DNA of 17,312 nt, taken from NCBI GenBank assembly GCA_050246595.1, contig JBFWVT010000098.1, positions 1 to 17,312 on the forward strand, in the 5' to 3' direction. Shown here piece by piece: positions 6,463 to 14,189 of the stretch. This stretch comes from DATARH01 sp050246595 (lineage in GTDB: Bacteria; Pseudomonadota; Alphaproteobacteria; ATCC43930; CGMCC-115725). Below the pieces are notes generated by a model that saw only the letters and a list, made by a program, of their open reading frames with translations, was not told the DNA's origin and did not search any database. Within the stretch, counting starts at the first letter, position 1, and each line of letters starts with the position of its first letter. The position numbers were made by a program, and so were the translations under genes.

Positions 6463-6825
6463 ATGGCCGACGGGTGGATGGCGGACGAGGACGAGCGCCG
6501 GTCCGGGCCAATCCATCTCGGCGCCACCCGTCCGCCGATGGTGCCGGGCCTCGGCATCCCGTTCAGCGCCGCCGTGCCGACGCTGCTGGCGGCGGCCGAG
6601 GTGCAGATGGCGGTGACCGGCCTGCAGGGCCTGCTCTATGCGGCGGGGATCGTGCTGGCCGTCACACTGCCGCTGCGCGTCTGGGTCAGTTTTGACTGGT
6701 ACGCGGTGGAGTGCCTGATGGCCTGGGCACGCACTGCCGGCCCCGCGTTCGACAACCGGCGCTGGGGCGGCGCATCGCTCAGCCATTTCCCGCTGCGCCC
6801 GGCCGAGCCGCGAGGGCTCGTGTGA
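6463..6825 (+). CDS. virB3: VirB3-like inner-membrane protein
   Basis: This is a 120-residue inner-membrane component that works with the VirB4 ATPase in pilus assembly. The segment HLGATRPPMVPGLGIPFS at about residues 20-37 carries the conserved VirB3 Arg-Pro...G.p pattern. A hydrophobic region follows at about 38-70, enough for one or two membrane helices (FSAAVPTLLAAAEV and GLLYAAGIVLAVTLPL). The C-terminus after about residue 75 is cytoplasmic or periplasmic and contains DNRRWGGASLSHFP. The N-terminal ~20 residues are acidic. At 120 residues it is close to the usual VirB3 size. Its stop (6823-6825) overlaps the virB4 ATG by one base, so the two are translationally coupled. Confidence 0.87.
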   Translation: MADGWMADEDERRSGPIHLGATRPPMVPGLGIPFSAAVPTLLAAAEVQMAVTGLQGLLYAAGIVLAVTLPLRVWVSFDWYAVECLMAWARTAGPAFDNRRWGGASLSHFPLRPAEPRGLV

Positions 6826-9227
6826 TGCCCCACGATTTGAGCCCCTTCGGCGAGCGCTCCGGGCTGCGCTACATGCGCCATTACGGTCACTTCGCCGAGG
6901 ATGCCGTGCTGATGGAGGACGGCACGCTCTGCGCCGTGATCGCGGTGCCGGGCCGTCCCTTCGAGCTGGCCGATCCGCGACAGCTCAACGCCCACCACAC
7001 CGTGCATGCCGCGCTGCTGCGCGCCATCGCTGATGACGACGTGCAGCTCTGCGAGCACCTGGTGCAGCACGACGCAGTGCCGCAGATCGCCGGCGGCGAA
7101 CCGTCCCGCGCCGGCTATGCCGCCGAGCTGGCACGCGACTATGCGCATGCCTGTCTCGGGGGCTTGCGCGAGACGAGCTGGTTTCTGACCATTCTGGTGC
7201 GCCCGCGCTTTGTGGTGGGCGGCTGGCGCGGGGCGCTCGGCATGACGCCGCGCGCACGGGAGCTGGAGCATGCGCGCCGGGGCGGCCCGACGCTGGAGCG
7301 CCGCCGCGCCCGTCTGGAAGACCGCGCCCGCGCCGTGCTGACCACCTTGCCCGGCGCGCGCCGTCTCGGGGTGCGGATCGAAGCGGACGTCGCTTTTTCC
7401 GAAATCGCCGAGGCGCATCGCCTGGCGCTCTATGCGCGGTGGATGCCGGTGCCGCTGGTCGCGCCGGGCCGCCTCGGGGCGTCGATCTATACCGACCGCG
7501 TGGTCTGCGGCTTGGGCGGCTTCGAGGTGCATCTGCCGGGCGGCGGCCGCGCTTACGGCACAATGCAAGGCTTTCGCGTCTATCCCCGCACCTGGCGGGT
7601 CGGCATGGCGGACGGCCTGATCGGCCTGCCCTGCCGCTTCACGCTGACCAATTCCTACCGGTTCCACTCGCGCGCCAAGGCCGGCGACAAGCTGGCCATG
7701 CGCGCCCGCCACATGGAGAGCGCCGGCGATCGCGCCCACTCGCTGCAGGCAGAGCTGGTCGAGGCGATGGATGCGGTGGACCGCGGCGAGCACGTGATGG
7801 GCGAGCATCACTGGAGCCTGGCCGTTCATGTCGATCGCTGGGAGGAGCTGGAGACGGCCGCCGCCGCTTCCCGCTCGCGGGTTACCGACATGGGGGCCGT
7901 GGTCGCCACCGAGGATGTGGCGATGGAGGCGGCGTTCTTTGCGCAAGTGCCGGGCAGCCCCGGCTACTTACGCGCCCGCGCCGGGTCCGTCTCCTCGGTG
8001 GCCTATGCTGCGCTTTCCTCGCTGCACGCCCATTCCAAGGGCGAGGCGGCACATCACTGGGGCCGCCCGCTCTTCCGCCTGCGCACCACCGGCGGCACGG
8101 CCTACGACCACGGCATGCATCTGCGCGATGTCGGCCACACGCTGCTGATTGGGCCGACCGGGGGCGGCAAGACGGTGTGGATCGGCTTCTGCCTGGCAAT
8201 GCTCGATGCGCTGGTCGGGGCGGAAGGCGGCACGCAGATCCTGCTCGACAAGGACGGCGGCAACGAGACCGTCATCCGCGCCATGGGGGGCCGGTATGTC
8301 CGGCTGGCCAAGGGGGAGGATAGCGGCGCGGCGCCGCTCAAGGCCCTGCCGGACAGCGAGGCGGCGCGCGCCTGGCTGCAGGAGTTCGTGGCCGGGCTGA
8401 TCCTGGCGGATGGGCGCGGCGCGCTCACCCCGGAGGATGCGCGCCGCCTCGCCACCGGCATCGCCTTTATCATGCGGCTGCCGCGCGGGATGCGCTCGCT
8501 GGCGGGCCTGCGGGAATTCCTCGGCCACGGCGATCCGCTCGGCGCCGGAGCGCGGCTCGAGCGCTGGTGTCGGGGCGGGGCGCTCGGCTGGGCCTTCGAT
8601 GGCGAGACCGACGGCATCGCGTTCGACGCACCGATCGCCGCCGTCGATCCGACCGCGCTGCTCGATCACGAGACGGTGATGCCGCCGCTCGCGGCCTATC
8701 TGCTGCACTGCGCCGGATCGGTGATGGACGGGCGGCGCGCCGTGCTGTGGGCGGACGAGTTCCGGGCCTACCTGCCGGACGCGCGGTTCGCGCGGGGCTT
8801 CGAGGATTTCGCGCTCACGGGCCGGAAGAAGAACTGGTTGCTCTGCATTGCCACGCAGCAGCCCGAGCACATCCTCGATCACCCCACGGGTCCGTCGCTG
8901 ATCGGGCAGTGCAAGACGCGGGTGCTGTTTCGCAATCCTGATGCGCGGCCCGGTCCGTACCGGCAGGGGCTCGGCTGCACCGCGCGCGAATTCCAGGCCG
9001 TGACGCAGGACATGATGGCCGGGCCGCACTCGGTGCTGATCAAGCGCGAGGACCGCTCGGTCCTCTGCCGCTTCGACCTGTCCGGCCTGCCGCAGCACCT
9101 CCCGGTGCTGTCCGGCACGGAGCGCAGCGTCCGGCTGCTGCGCGAGGTGATCGCGCGCCCGGGCCGCGAGGACCCGGCGCGCTGGCTGGAGGAGTTCCGC
9201 CGCCGCCTGCCCGAGGCGGCGGCTTGA
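6825..9227 (+). CDS. virB4: VirB4 ATPase of the type IV secretion system
   Basis: This is the large inner-membrane-associated ATPase that powers pilus assembly and substrate transfer. At 800 residues it is typical for the family. The N-terminal ~400 residues match the CagE/TrbE/VirB domain, starting with SPFGERSGLRYMRHYGHF. Walker A is GPTGGGKT at residues 443-450 and Walker B is VLWADE with Asp644/Glu645. Between them is LLDKDGGNETVIRAMGGRY, a hallmark of the VirB4 nucleotide pocket, and after Walker B comes the conserved FALTGRKKNWLLCIATQQPEHI region in two pieces. All key residues are present, so it should be active. ATG 6825 is chosen because MPHDLSPFGERSG is the natural family start and overlaps the virB3 stop by one base. 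The reading frame is open further upstream, but that part overlaps virB3. Confidence 0.96.
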   Translation: MPHDLSPFGERSGLRYMRHYGHFAEDAVLMEDGTLCAVIAVPGRPFELADPRQLNAHHTVHAALLRAIADDDVQLCEHLVQHDAVPQIAGGEPSRAGYAAELARDYAHACLGGLRETSWFLTILVRPRFVVGGWRGALGMTPRARELEHARRGGPTLERRRARLEDRARAVLTTLPGARRLGVRIEADVAFSEIAEAHRLALYARWMPVPLVAPGRLGASIYTDRVVCGLGGFEVHLPGGGRAYGTMQGFRVYPRTWRVGMADGLIGLPCRFTLTNSYRFHSRAKAGDKLAMRARHMESAGDRAHSLQAELVEAMDAVDRGEHVMGEHHWSLAVHVDRWEELETAAAASRSRVTDMGAVVATEDVAMEAAFFAQVPGSPGYLRARAGSVSSVAYAALSSLHAHSKGEAAHHWGRPLFRLRTTGGTAYDHGMHLRDVGHTLLIGPTGGGKTVWIGFCLAMLDALVGAEGGTQILLDKDGGNETVIRAMGGRYVRLAKGEDSGAAPLKALPDSEAARAWLQEFVAGLILADGRGALTPEDARRLATGIAFIMRLPRGMRSLAGLREFLGHGDPLGAGARLERWCRGGALGWAFDGETDGIAFDAPIAAVDPTALLDHETVMPPLAAYLLHCAGSVMDGRRAVLWADEFRAYLPDARFARGFEDFALTGRKKNWLLCIATQQPEHILDHPTGPSLIGQCKTRVLFRNPDARPGPYRQGLGCTAREFQAVTQDMMAGPHSVLIKREDRSVLCRFDLSGLPQHLPVLSGTERSVRLLREVIARPGREDPARWLEEFRRRLPEAAA

Positions 9228-9243
9228 GGAGAAAGGGGGCACG

Positions 9244-9954
9244 ATGAAGCGATGGATCCTGATAGCCACGACGGCGCTGGCCATGGCCGCCCTGCCGGTG
9301 GCCCCGGCGCGCGCCATTGTCTGCTCTAACTGCGAGCAGGAGGCGATGGCCGTTCTGCGGCAGATCGATCAGCTGCGGCAATGGAGCTCGCAGCTGAAAG
9401 CCATGGCGGACCAGCTGACGCAGCTGAAGGACACGCATCGCGTGCTTTCGCACGTCACCTCGCTGGCCGGCGCGAACGGGGCGCTCGGCGGCTTCACGCG
9501 CCAGGCCGGGCCGTCCGGCTCAACGCTGCCGCGGCTGATGAACGGCAGCGGCAGCGAATGGGGCACGGCGAACACCCGGCTGCGCGAGGACCGGCTGTAC
9601 GCGCCGGCCGACTCGGATGAATGGTCCACCGAGATGGAGCGCCGCGAGCGGGTGACCGCCAACGCCAAGGCGATGGCGGAGGCGGCCTACACCGATGCCG
9701 AGGAGCAGCTGGCCCAACTCGACGCGCTGCGGGCCGAAGTGGAGGCGGCCCCGGACGTGACAGCGGTGACGGCGCAATCCGCCGCCGTGGCGCTGGCCCA
9801 TCAGCGCCTGAGCGCCAACCAGGCGATGCTGGAGCAGGCGCGACTGCTGCTGACCGCCGACGACCGTGTCACCCAGCAACGTTCCGAGCAGCGCTGGCGC
9901 CGTGACGTCGATGCGTGGGTGAAGAAAACGGCGCCGGCGCTGGAGGGCTGGTAG
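9244..9954 (+). CDS. virB5: VirB5/TrbJ-like secreted pilus-associated protein
   Basis: This is a 236-residue periplasmic or pilus-tip protein. A signal peptide covers residues 1-24 (core LIATTALAMAALPVAP, cleavage after ARA). The mature N-terminus carries Cys27-Ser-Asn-Cys30, the CSNC seen at this place in TrbJ-type proteins. The remainder is nearly all helical and Gln/Ala/Leu-rich, with long coiled-coil-like segments at about 30-70 and 140-215, the usual VirB5/TrbJ architecture. VirB5 proteins are minor pilus components involved in recipient contact. ATG 9244 follows AGGAGA and AAGGGGG sequences. It lies 16 bases after virB4 and three bases before the likely entry-exclusion gene. Sequence in this family is poorly conserved, so the call rests on signal peptide, CSNC, helix pattern and position. 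Confidence 0.85.
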   Translation: MKRWILIATTALAMAALPVAPARAIVCSNCEQEAMAVLRQIDQLRQWSSQLKAMADQLTQLKDTHRVLSHVTSLAGANGALGGFTRQAGPSGSTLPRLMNGSGSEWGTANTRLREDRLYAPADSDEWSTEMERRERVTANAKAMAEAAYTDAEEQLAQLDALRAEVEAAPDVTAVTAQSAAVALAHQRLSANQAMLEQARLLLTADDRVTQQRSEQRWRRDVDAWVKKTAPALEGW

Positions 9955-9956
9955 CC

Positions 9957-10274
9957 ATGCACCCGCTGCTCCTTGCCTTGCCGCTGATGGCCATCCCGGC
10001 CTCGGTGCTGGCGCGGGACATTCCCTGGTGCGAGGCACATCCGGCCGAACGGAGTGCCGTGCTCAAGCAGTGCCGCGACGATTACCGGCTGGCCCGCAGC
10101 GCACTCTGCGCCAATGCGGAGACGGCGGAGACGCGTGCCTACAGGCGGCGGCTCGCGCCGATACCGCACGATCCCGATCCGCCGAGCGCAATGGTGCGCG
10201 AAGGCGCACGCCGCGCCTGTGCTCGGCCGCCGTCTGAGCGCGGGCTGCTCGGTATCTGGTGCGGCCGCATCTGA
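9957..10274 (+). CDS. EexN/TrbK-like entry-exclusion candidate, small periplasmic protein
   Basis: This is a 105-residue exported protein lying between virB5 and virB6, the place where entry-exclusion genes such as trbK/eexN often sit. Entry-exclusion proteins stop a donor from receiving a second copy of the same element. Residues 1-19 form a signal peptide (LLLALPLMAIPASVLA). The mature part starts DIPWCEAHPAERSAVLKQC and continues to SALCANAETAE. This resembles the EexN pattern of a w-x-x-x-(N/H)P-x-x-R segment followed by C...C-x-NA-x-x-A. EexN proteins are usually lipoproteins; no lipobox is present here, which is unusual. The five cysteines (25, 39, 51, 88, 102) suggest disulfides. ATG 9957 follows the virB5 stop by two bases. 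The family assignment is a pattern match by eye, helped by position; an unrelated small periplasmic protein is the alternative. Confidence 0.62.
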   Translation: MHPLLLALPLMAIPASVLARDIPWCEAHPAERSAVLKQCRDDYRLARSALCANAETAETRAYRRRLAPIPHDPDPPSAMVREGARRACARPPSERGLLGIWCGRI

Positions 10275-10300
10275 TCCGACCGGGGAGGGGGTAGGACGCG

Positions 10301-11263
10301 ATGTACGAGGAGTACGCCCGCTTTACCGACGACCTCACCACGTCGGGGATGGACGAGGTCATCACCGCCGGGATCACCGCCTCGCTCGGCGTGCTGCGCT
10401 CCGCGCTGATGCTTTACGTGCTGATCGCCGCCGTGATGGTGATGTACGGGCGGATGAGCGGCTGGGAGGCGGTGCGGCGCGGCGTGCGCGCCATGGCGAT
10501 CATTGCGCTGCTGCAGGCCGGGACCTACGGCTCCTATGTGCGTGAAACGTTCTGGGTCACCATTCCCGACAAGGTCGCCAGCTCGCTGTCCGGAAGCCCG
10601 ACCCGGACGACCGCCGCGCAGCGCTTCGACCGGGTCAACGAGGCCGCCGCCAACCTGATCGCGGTGGCGGACCAGCGGGCGACCGGGCTGTTCAACTTCC
10701 GCCCGCAGATCGCCATCACCCTCGCCGAGGCCTGCATGAAGGCCTTTCTTTTCGTCACCTTCGCGCTCTGGCTCGTATCGCGCATCGCTACCGCGCTGCT
10801 GATCGCCGCCGGGCCTTTCTTATTGGTCGCCTTTCTCTTTGAGGCGACGCGCAGCTGGGTCCTGCAGTGGGTCGGCAAGTTGGTCGGCCTTGCCGTCTGG
10901 CAGCTCTGCGCCGCGATCCTGGCGGAGATCGTGCTGCGCGGCTCGATGACCTGGGTGCAGAAAGTCGCCGCCGCGCCTGGGGCCGGGCTGCCGGAGATGG
11001 TCGACGAGCTGTGGAAGGTGGTGATCTGGTTCGGGCTCAACGCGATCGTGATGCTGGGCCTGCCCTATTACGCGGCGATCGGCTCGTCCGCCGCCGCCGG
11101 GATCGGGGTGGCCTCGGCCACCGGCTGGGCGGTGACCGGAACCGCCGCCTCACTCGGCGCCTCCGCCGCGATGGGCGCGGCGCGCCTGGGGGCTGCTGCC
11201 GGTCGGGCCGCCGGACGCGCGGCCGCCAATGCCGTCCGTTCCAGCCGCTATGAACGCTTCTAG
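10301..11263 (+). CDS. virB6: VirB6/TrbL-like polytopic inner-membrane protein
   Basis: This is a 320-residue inner-membrane channel component. Hydrophobic segments lie at about 25-50 (SLGVLRSALMLYVLIAAVMV), 63-75, 148-165, 168-185, 190-220 and 245-265, with a large soluble loop between about 80 and 145, as in VirB6/TrbL. The central ALLIAAGPFLLVAFLFEATR segment with the following Trp-rich helix is characteristic of the family. The C-terminus is an Ala/Gly-rich stretch ending in basic residues. ATG 10301 is preceded by a purine-rich ribosome site. The stop TAG at 11261-11263 overlaps the AGGAGA ribosome site of virB7, so the next gene is tightly linked. Length and topology are typical. Confidence 0.9.
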   Translation: MYEEYARFTDDLTTSGMDEVITAGITASLGVLRSALMLYVLIAAVMVMYGRMSGWEAVRRGVRAMAIIALLQAGTYGSYVRETFWVTIPDKVASSLSGSPTRTTAAQRFDRVNEAAANLIAVADQRATGLFNFRPQIAITLAEACMKAFLFVTFALWLVSRIATALLIAAGPFLLVAFLFEATRSWVLQWVGKLVGLAVWQLCAAILAEIVLRGSMTWVQKVAAAPGAGLPEMVDELWKVVIWFGLNAIVMLGLPYYAAIGSSAAAGIGVASATGWAVTGTAASLGASAAMGAARLGAAAGRAAGRAAANAVRSSRYERF

Positions 11264-11273
11264 GAGACAAACG

Positions 11274-11411
11274 ATGCGCGTCCTCATGGTTCTCGCCCTG
11301 CTGACGCTCGCCGCCTGCTCGCAGGCCCGCGAAGCGCCAAGCTGCACCGGCTCACCCTTCGTGCTCAATCCCGGGCTGTGGCAGCCCGGTCCCGCTGATC
11401 TCGCGCCATGA
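11274..11411 (+). CDS. virB7: VirB7-like small lipoprotein
   Basis: This is a 45-residue lipoprotein precursor. The signal segment MRVLMVLALLTLAAC ends in the lipobox LAAC, with lipidation at Cys15, leaving a mature peptide of about 31 residues. The motif SPFVLNPGLWQPGPADL resembles the short conserved motif of VirB7-type lipoproteins, which bind VirB9 and anchor the core complex in the outer membrane. ATG 11274 has AGGAGA at 11262-11267; an in-frame ATG further upstream lies inside virB6 and would spoil the signal peptide. The last codon and stop overlap virB8 by four bases (ATGA at 11408-11411). The position between virB6 and virB8 is exactly as expected. Confidence 0.85.
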   Translation: MRVLMVLALLTLAACSQAREAPSCTGSPFVLNPGLWQPGPADLAP

Positions 11412-12172
11412 CCGCCCTATTCCGCCCGGCCTCGGTGCAGGGCGAGACCGCTGCGTATGCTCCGCCCGTTGCGACGATCCCCCCGGAGGCGCTCGCCGAT
11501 CACTATGCCCGCATCGTCGCGGCGCATGGCGAGGAGCTCAAGCGCCATCGCCGCCGGGAGCGCGGCGGCCACCTTTTTTCCTTCCTGCATGGCTGCACGA
11601 CCGTGGCCCTGGCGGTGGCGTTGGCCGCCCTGCTGCCGCTGAAGACGATCGTGCCGGTCTTTGTTCATCAGCACGCGGACGGCTCCTTCACCTCGACGAT
11701 CAGCCAGGACGACCTGCCGCGCTCGCTCAAGGAGGCCACAACCCAGGCGACGCTCTGGCTCTATGTGCGCGCCCGCGAGGGCTATTCATCGGCCAGCTGG
11801 CACGAGGATCAGCGCCTCGTCTACATGCTGTCCGACAAAGGCGCTGGGGACGTCTACGAATCGCTGGTCCACCCACGCAATCCGGAAAGCCCGGGCCGCA
11901 AGTTCGGCACGCGCACCGTGATCCGGCTGGAGCGGGTCTCCGAGCATTTCCCCTGCGCGCATGACAGCTGCCTCGGCCGCGAGCCGGACGCCTATCAGGT
12001 CCGCTTCCGGCGCATCGTCCATACCGAAGGCCAGCTGCCAGTGATCCGGCCCTGGGTCGCCACGGTGCGGTTCCACCGGGTCGACCGCATCCCAGCCTGG
12101 CAACGCGTTACCTACAACCCGCTCGGCCTGCAGGTGGTCGAGTATCGCGCCGAAGAGGAGGGCACCCAATGA
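11408..12172 (+). CDS. virB8: VirB8-like inner-membrane scaffold protein
   Basis: This is a 254-residue bitopic protein that nucleates the secretion complex. It has a cytoplasmic N-terminus of about 60 residues with a charged patch (ELKRHRRRERGG), one transmembrane helix at about 64-84 (TTVALAVALAALLPLKTIVPV) and a periplasmic domain with the VirB8/TraJ NTF2-like fold from about 90 on. The segment LWLYVRAREGYSSASWHEDQ, the later RFRRIVHTEG and the end ITYNPLG-type motif (VTYNPLGLQV) are family features. Two cysteines close together (PCAHDSC, about 186-192) could form a periplasmic disulfide, not common in VirB8. Both ends overlap neighbours by four bases (virB7 and virB9). The call is firm. 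Confidence 0.93.
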   Translation: MTALFRPASVQGETAAYAPPVATIPPEALADHYARIVAAHGEELKRHRRRERGGHLFSFLHGCTTVALAVALAALLPLKTIVPVFVHQHADGSFTSTISQDDLPRSLKEATTQATLWLYVRAREGYSSASWHEDQRLVYMLSDKGAGDVYESLVHPRNPESPGRKFGTRTVIRLERVSEHFPCAHDSCLGREPDAYQVRFRRIVHTEGQLPVIRPWVATVRFHRVDRIPAWQRVTYNPLGLQVVEYRAEEEGTQ

Positions 12173-13101
12173 TCCGCCGCATCTTGCTCGCCTCGGTCGC
12201 CCTGCTACCGCTGTGCGGTCCCGCCGCGGCACTGGAGGAACCCCGTGCCTGTCCGGGCGGGGATGCCCGTGTGCGCTGTGTGGCGGCTAGTCCGAGCCAG
12301 GTGGTGCTGTTGCGGGCTCGCCCCGGCGCCTCGCTGGTGATCGAGCTGCCCGACGATGAGCGCGTGCTGGCCGTGCCGGTCAGCGACAACACGCTGATGA
12401 CGCGCGAGCGGGGCGAAGGCGCAGTCCGCGTCGCCTCCGAAGAGGAAGGCGGCGCCACGGTGGACGGCAATCTGTCGGTGGCGGTGCGCGGCAGGGCGGT
12501 GGTAGTCAAGCCGCACGGACCGCTCGCGCCGCAGCCCTTCTTCGTGCTGACCGAGCGCGAGGGACGGCAGCATCGCTACGCTTTCGAGCTGCGCGCCGAT
12601 CCGGAGGCGGAGACGCCCTACTATTACAGCGTGCGCATCCGCAACGTCGCCGCCGAGCAGCAGGCGCACCGCGCTCGCGCCGCGAAGCAGCAGCGTGCGC
12701 GGGAGCAGCAGGTCGCCCGCGACCGGCTGGTGCAGGCCCAAGCCGCCCCCTGCGCCGCGATTGCCAACGTAAACCGCCGCTATGCCGGGCGCGGCGATGC
12801 GGCGCTGGCGCCCTCGGAAGTCTGCGACGACGGGCGCTCGACCTATCTGCGGTTTCCCGGTGTGCAGCGCATGCCGGCGGTGTTCAGCATCCTGCCCGAT
12901 GGGCGCGAGGCGGCGGTGAACGTCTCGACCGGCGCCGATGGCTGGGTCACGGTGCATGAGCACTCGCCGATGCTGCGCCTGCGCGACGGCGGGCGGGTGC
13001 TGTGTCTGCTCAATCGCGGCTATGTCGCGGCGGGCCAAAATCCGGGCACCGGTACGGTCTCGCCGGACGTGGTGCGCGCGGCGGTGGCGCCGCCGCCATG
13101 A
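12169..13101 (+). CDS. virB9: VirB9/TrbG-like outer-membrane core protein
   Basis: This is a 310-residue secreted protein that forms the outer-membrane core ring with VirB7 and VirB10. A signal peptide covers residues 1-22 (core ILLASVALLPLCGPAAA). The N-terminal domain holds the beta-rich VirB9/CagX part, and the C-terminal domain from about 215 contains YLRFPGVQRMPAVFSILPDG and GWVTVHEHSPMLRLRDG, the classical VirB9 C-terminal signature, ending near LLNRGYVAAG. A charged helical stretch around 160-185 (Gln/Arg/Ala-rich) links the two domains. Length is slightly above the usual 270-300. It overlaps virB8 by four bases (ATGA 12169-12172) and virB10 by four bases (ATGA 13098-13101). Confidence 0.94.
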   Translation: MIRRILLASVALLPLCGPAAALEEPRACPGGDARVRCVAASPSQVVLLRARPGASLVIELPDDERVLAVPVSDNTLMTRERGEGAVRVASEEEGGATVDGNLSVAVRGRAVVVKPHGPLAPQPFFVLTEREGRQHRYAFELRADPEAETPYYYSVRIRNVAAEQQAHRARAAKQQRAREQQVARDRLVQAQAAPCAAIANVNRRYAGRGDAALAPSEVCDDGRSTYLRFPGVQRMPAVFSILPDGREAAVNVSTGADGWVTVHEHSPMLRLRDGGRVLCLLNRGYVAAGQNPGTGTVSPDVVRAAVAPPP

Positions 13102-14189
13102 ACGGCACGGCTCCTCCCCCCGGCACGCCGCCGGTGCCGCCGCCCTCGGTGAGTGGCGGGCGCCCGCCGATGTCGGCGGCCGGCAAGATCGGTGTCGCGC
13201 TGGCAGCGCTCCTTCTGCTCGCCGTGCTCTACTGGCTCGGCAGTGCCTCGGGCAGCTCGGCGAAAAGCGAGGACGGCATCGGGGCGTCCCCCGGCGCGGC
13301 GGGCACGATCCGGCGCATCGAGCCGCTGCCGCCTCCGCCGCCCGAGCCGATCCCGGTGGCGATGCCCGCGCCCGCAGCGGCCCCTGCGCCGCGCCCCCTC
13401 GAAGTCGCACCGCGCCCCCGCGGACCGCGCCAGACGATCCGCCCGGCGCCGGTCATGGGCTACGAAGCGCAAGGCGGCGCTCGCGATGACGCGGCGATGC
13501 CGACGGCGGCGACGGGCGAGGGTGGCGCGGAGGATGCGCTGGCCGCCCGGCTGCAGGCGACGCGTACCGATGCCGCGAAGGCACGGCGGCTGCGCGATCC
13601 CGATCTCACCATCACCATGGGCACCATCATCCCCTGCACGCCGCAGCAGCCGCTGAATACGCAGCTCGAAGGCTTCCTGTCCTGCGTCGTGCCGGTCGAG
13701 GTCCGCGGCACGACAGGACGGGTGGTGCTGCTGGATCGCGGCACGCGCATCGTCGGCCAGATCAGGAGCGGCATGCGGCACGGCCAGAACCGGGCCTTTG
13801 TCCTGTGGACCCGCGCCGAGACGCCGGACGGGGTGATCATCCAGCTCTCCAGTCCGGGGACCGATGCGCTCGGTCAGAACGGGCTCGACGTGGATGTCGA
13901 GACGAATTTCTGGTCGCGGTTCGGCGGCGCGATCATGCTGAGCTTCATCGATACGGGCTTGCAGGCGGCGGCGGTCGGGGCGAGCGGGCTGGTCAACCAG
14001 GGCGGTTCGAGCAGCAACGTCAGCTTCTACCAGATGCAATCGGGCGGCCGCAGCGCGGCAGCCGCGGCGCTGGATTCGACTATCAATATCCCGCCTTACG
14101 GCACCCGGCCGCAGGGGGAGCCAAGCGCGATCTTCGTGGCCCGGGACTTGCTGTTCGACCAGGTCTATCAGCTGAGGTCGAGCAGATGA
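13098..14189 (+). CDS. virB10: VirB10/TrbI-like inner-to-outer membrane core protein
   Basis: This is a 363-residue protein that spans from the inner to the outer membrane and gates the channel in response to ATP use. A Pro-rich cytoplasmic N-terminus (1-29) precedes a transmembrane helix at about 30-50 (IGVALAALLLLAVLYWLG). A proline-rich periplasmic linker spans about 74-118 with a run of prolines. The TrbI/VirB10 beta-barrel domain runs from about 165: DPDLTITMGTIIPC, GFLSCVVPVEVRG, VVLLDRGTRIVGQ, LDVDVETNFWSRFGGAIMLS, and the C-terminal INIPPYGTRPQGE with the conserved end IFVARDLLFDQVYQL. All family blocks are present. ATG 13098 is chosen over upstream GTG candidates because it overlaps the virB9 stop by four bases and gives the usual short N-terminus. 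Confidence 0.95.
   Translation: MNGTAPPPGTPPVPPPSVSGGRPPMSAAGKIGVALAALLLLAVLYWLGSASGSSAKSEDGIGASPGAAGTIRRIEPLPPPPPEPIPVAMPAPAAAPAPRPLEVAPRPRGPRQTIRPAPVMGYEAQGGARDDAAMPTAATGEGGAEDALAARLQATRTDAAKARRLRDPDLTITMGTIIPCTPQQPLNTQLEGFLSCVVPVEVRGTTGRVVLLDRGTRIVGQIRSGMRHGQNRAFVLWTRAETPDGVIIQLSSPGTDALGQNGLDVDVETNFWSRFGGAIMLSFIDTGLQAAAVGASGLVNQGGSSSNVSFYQMQSGGRSAAAAALDSTINIPPYGTRPQGEPSAIFVARDLLFDQVYQLRSSR

Noticed and set aside
6636..7946. 436-codon minus-strand open frame opposite virB4
   Set aside because: Antisense shadow of a well-supported VirB4; composition (His/Arg/Gly/Ala-rich) is typical of reverse-strand reading in GC-rich genes.
7968..9317. 449-codon minus-strand open frame opposite virB4
   Set aside because: Same reason: antisense to VirB4, no recognisable motif, no ribosome site of note.
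12205..13410. 401-codon minus-strand open frame opposite virB9/virB10
   Set aside because: Antisense to two genes with full family signatures; no motif in its translation.
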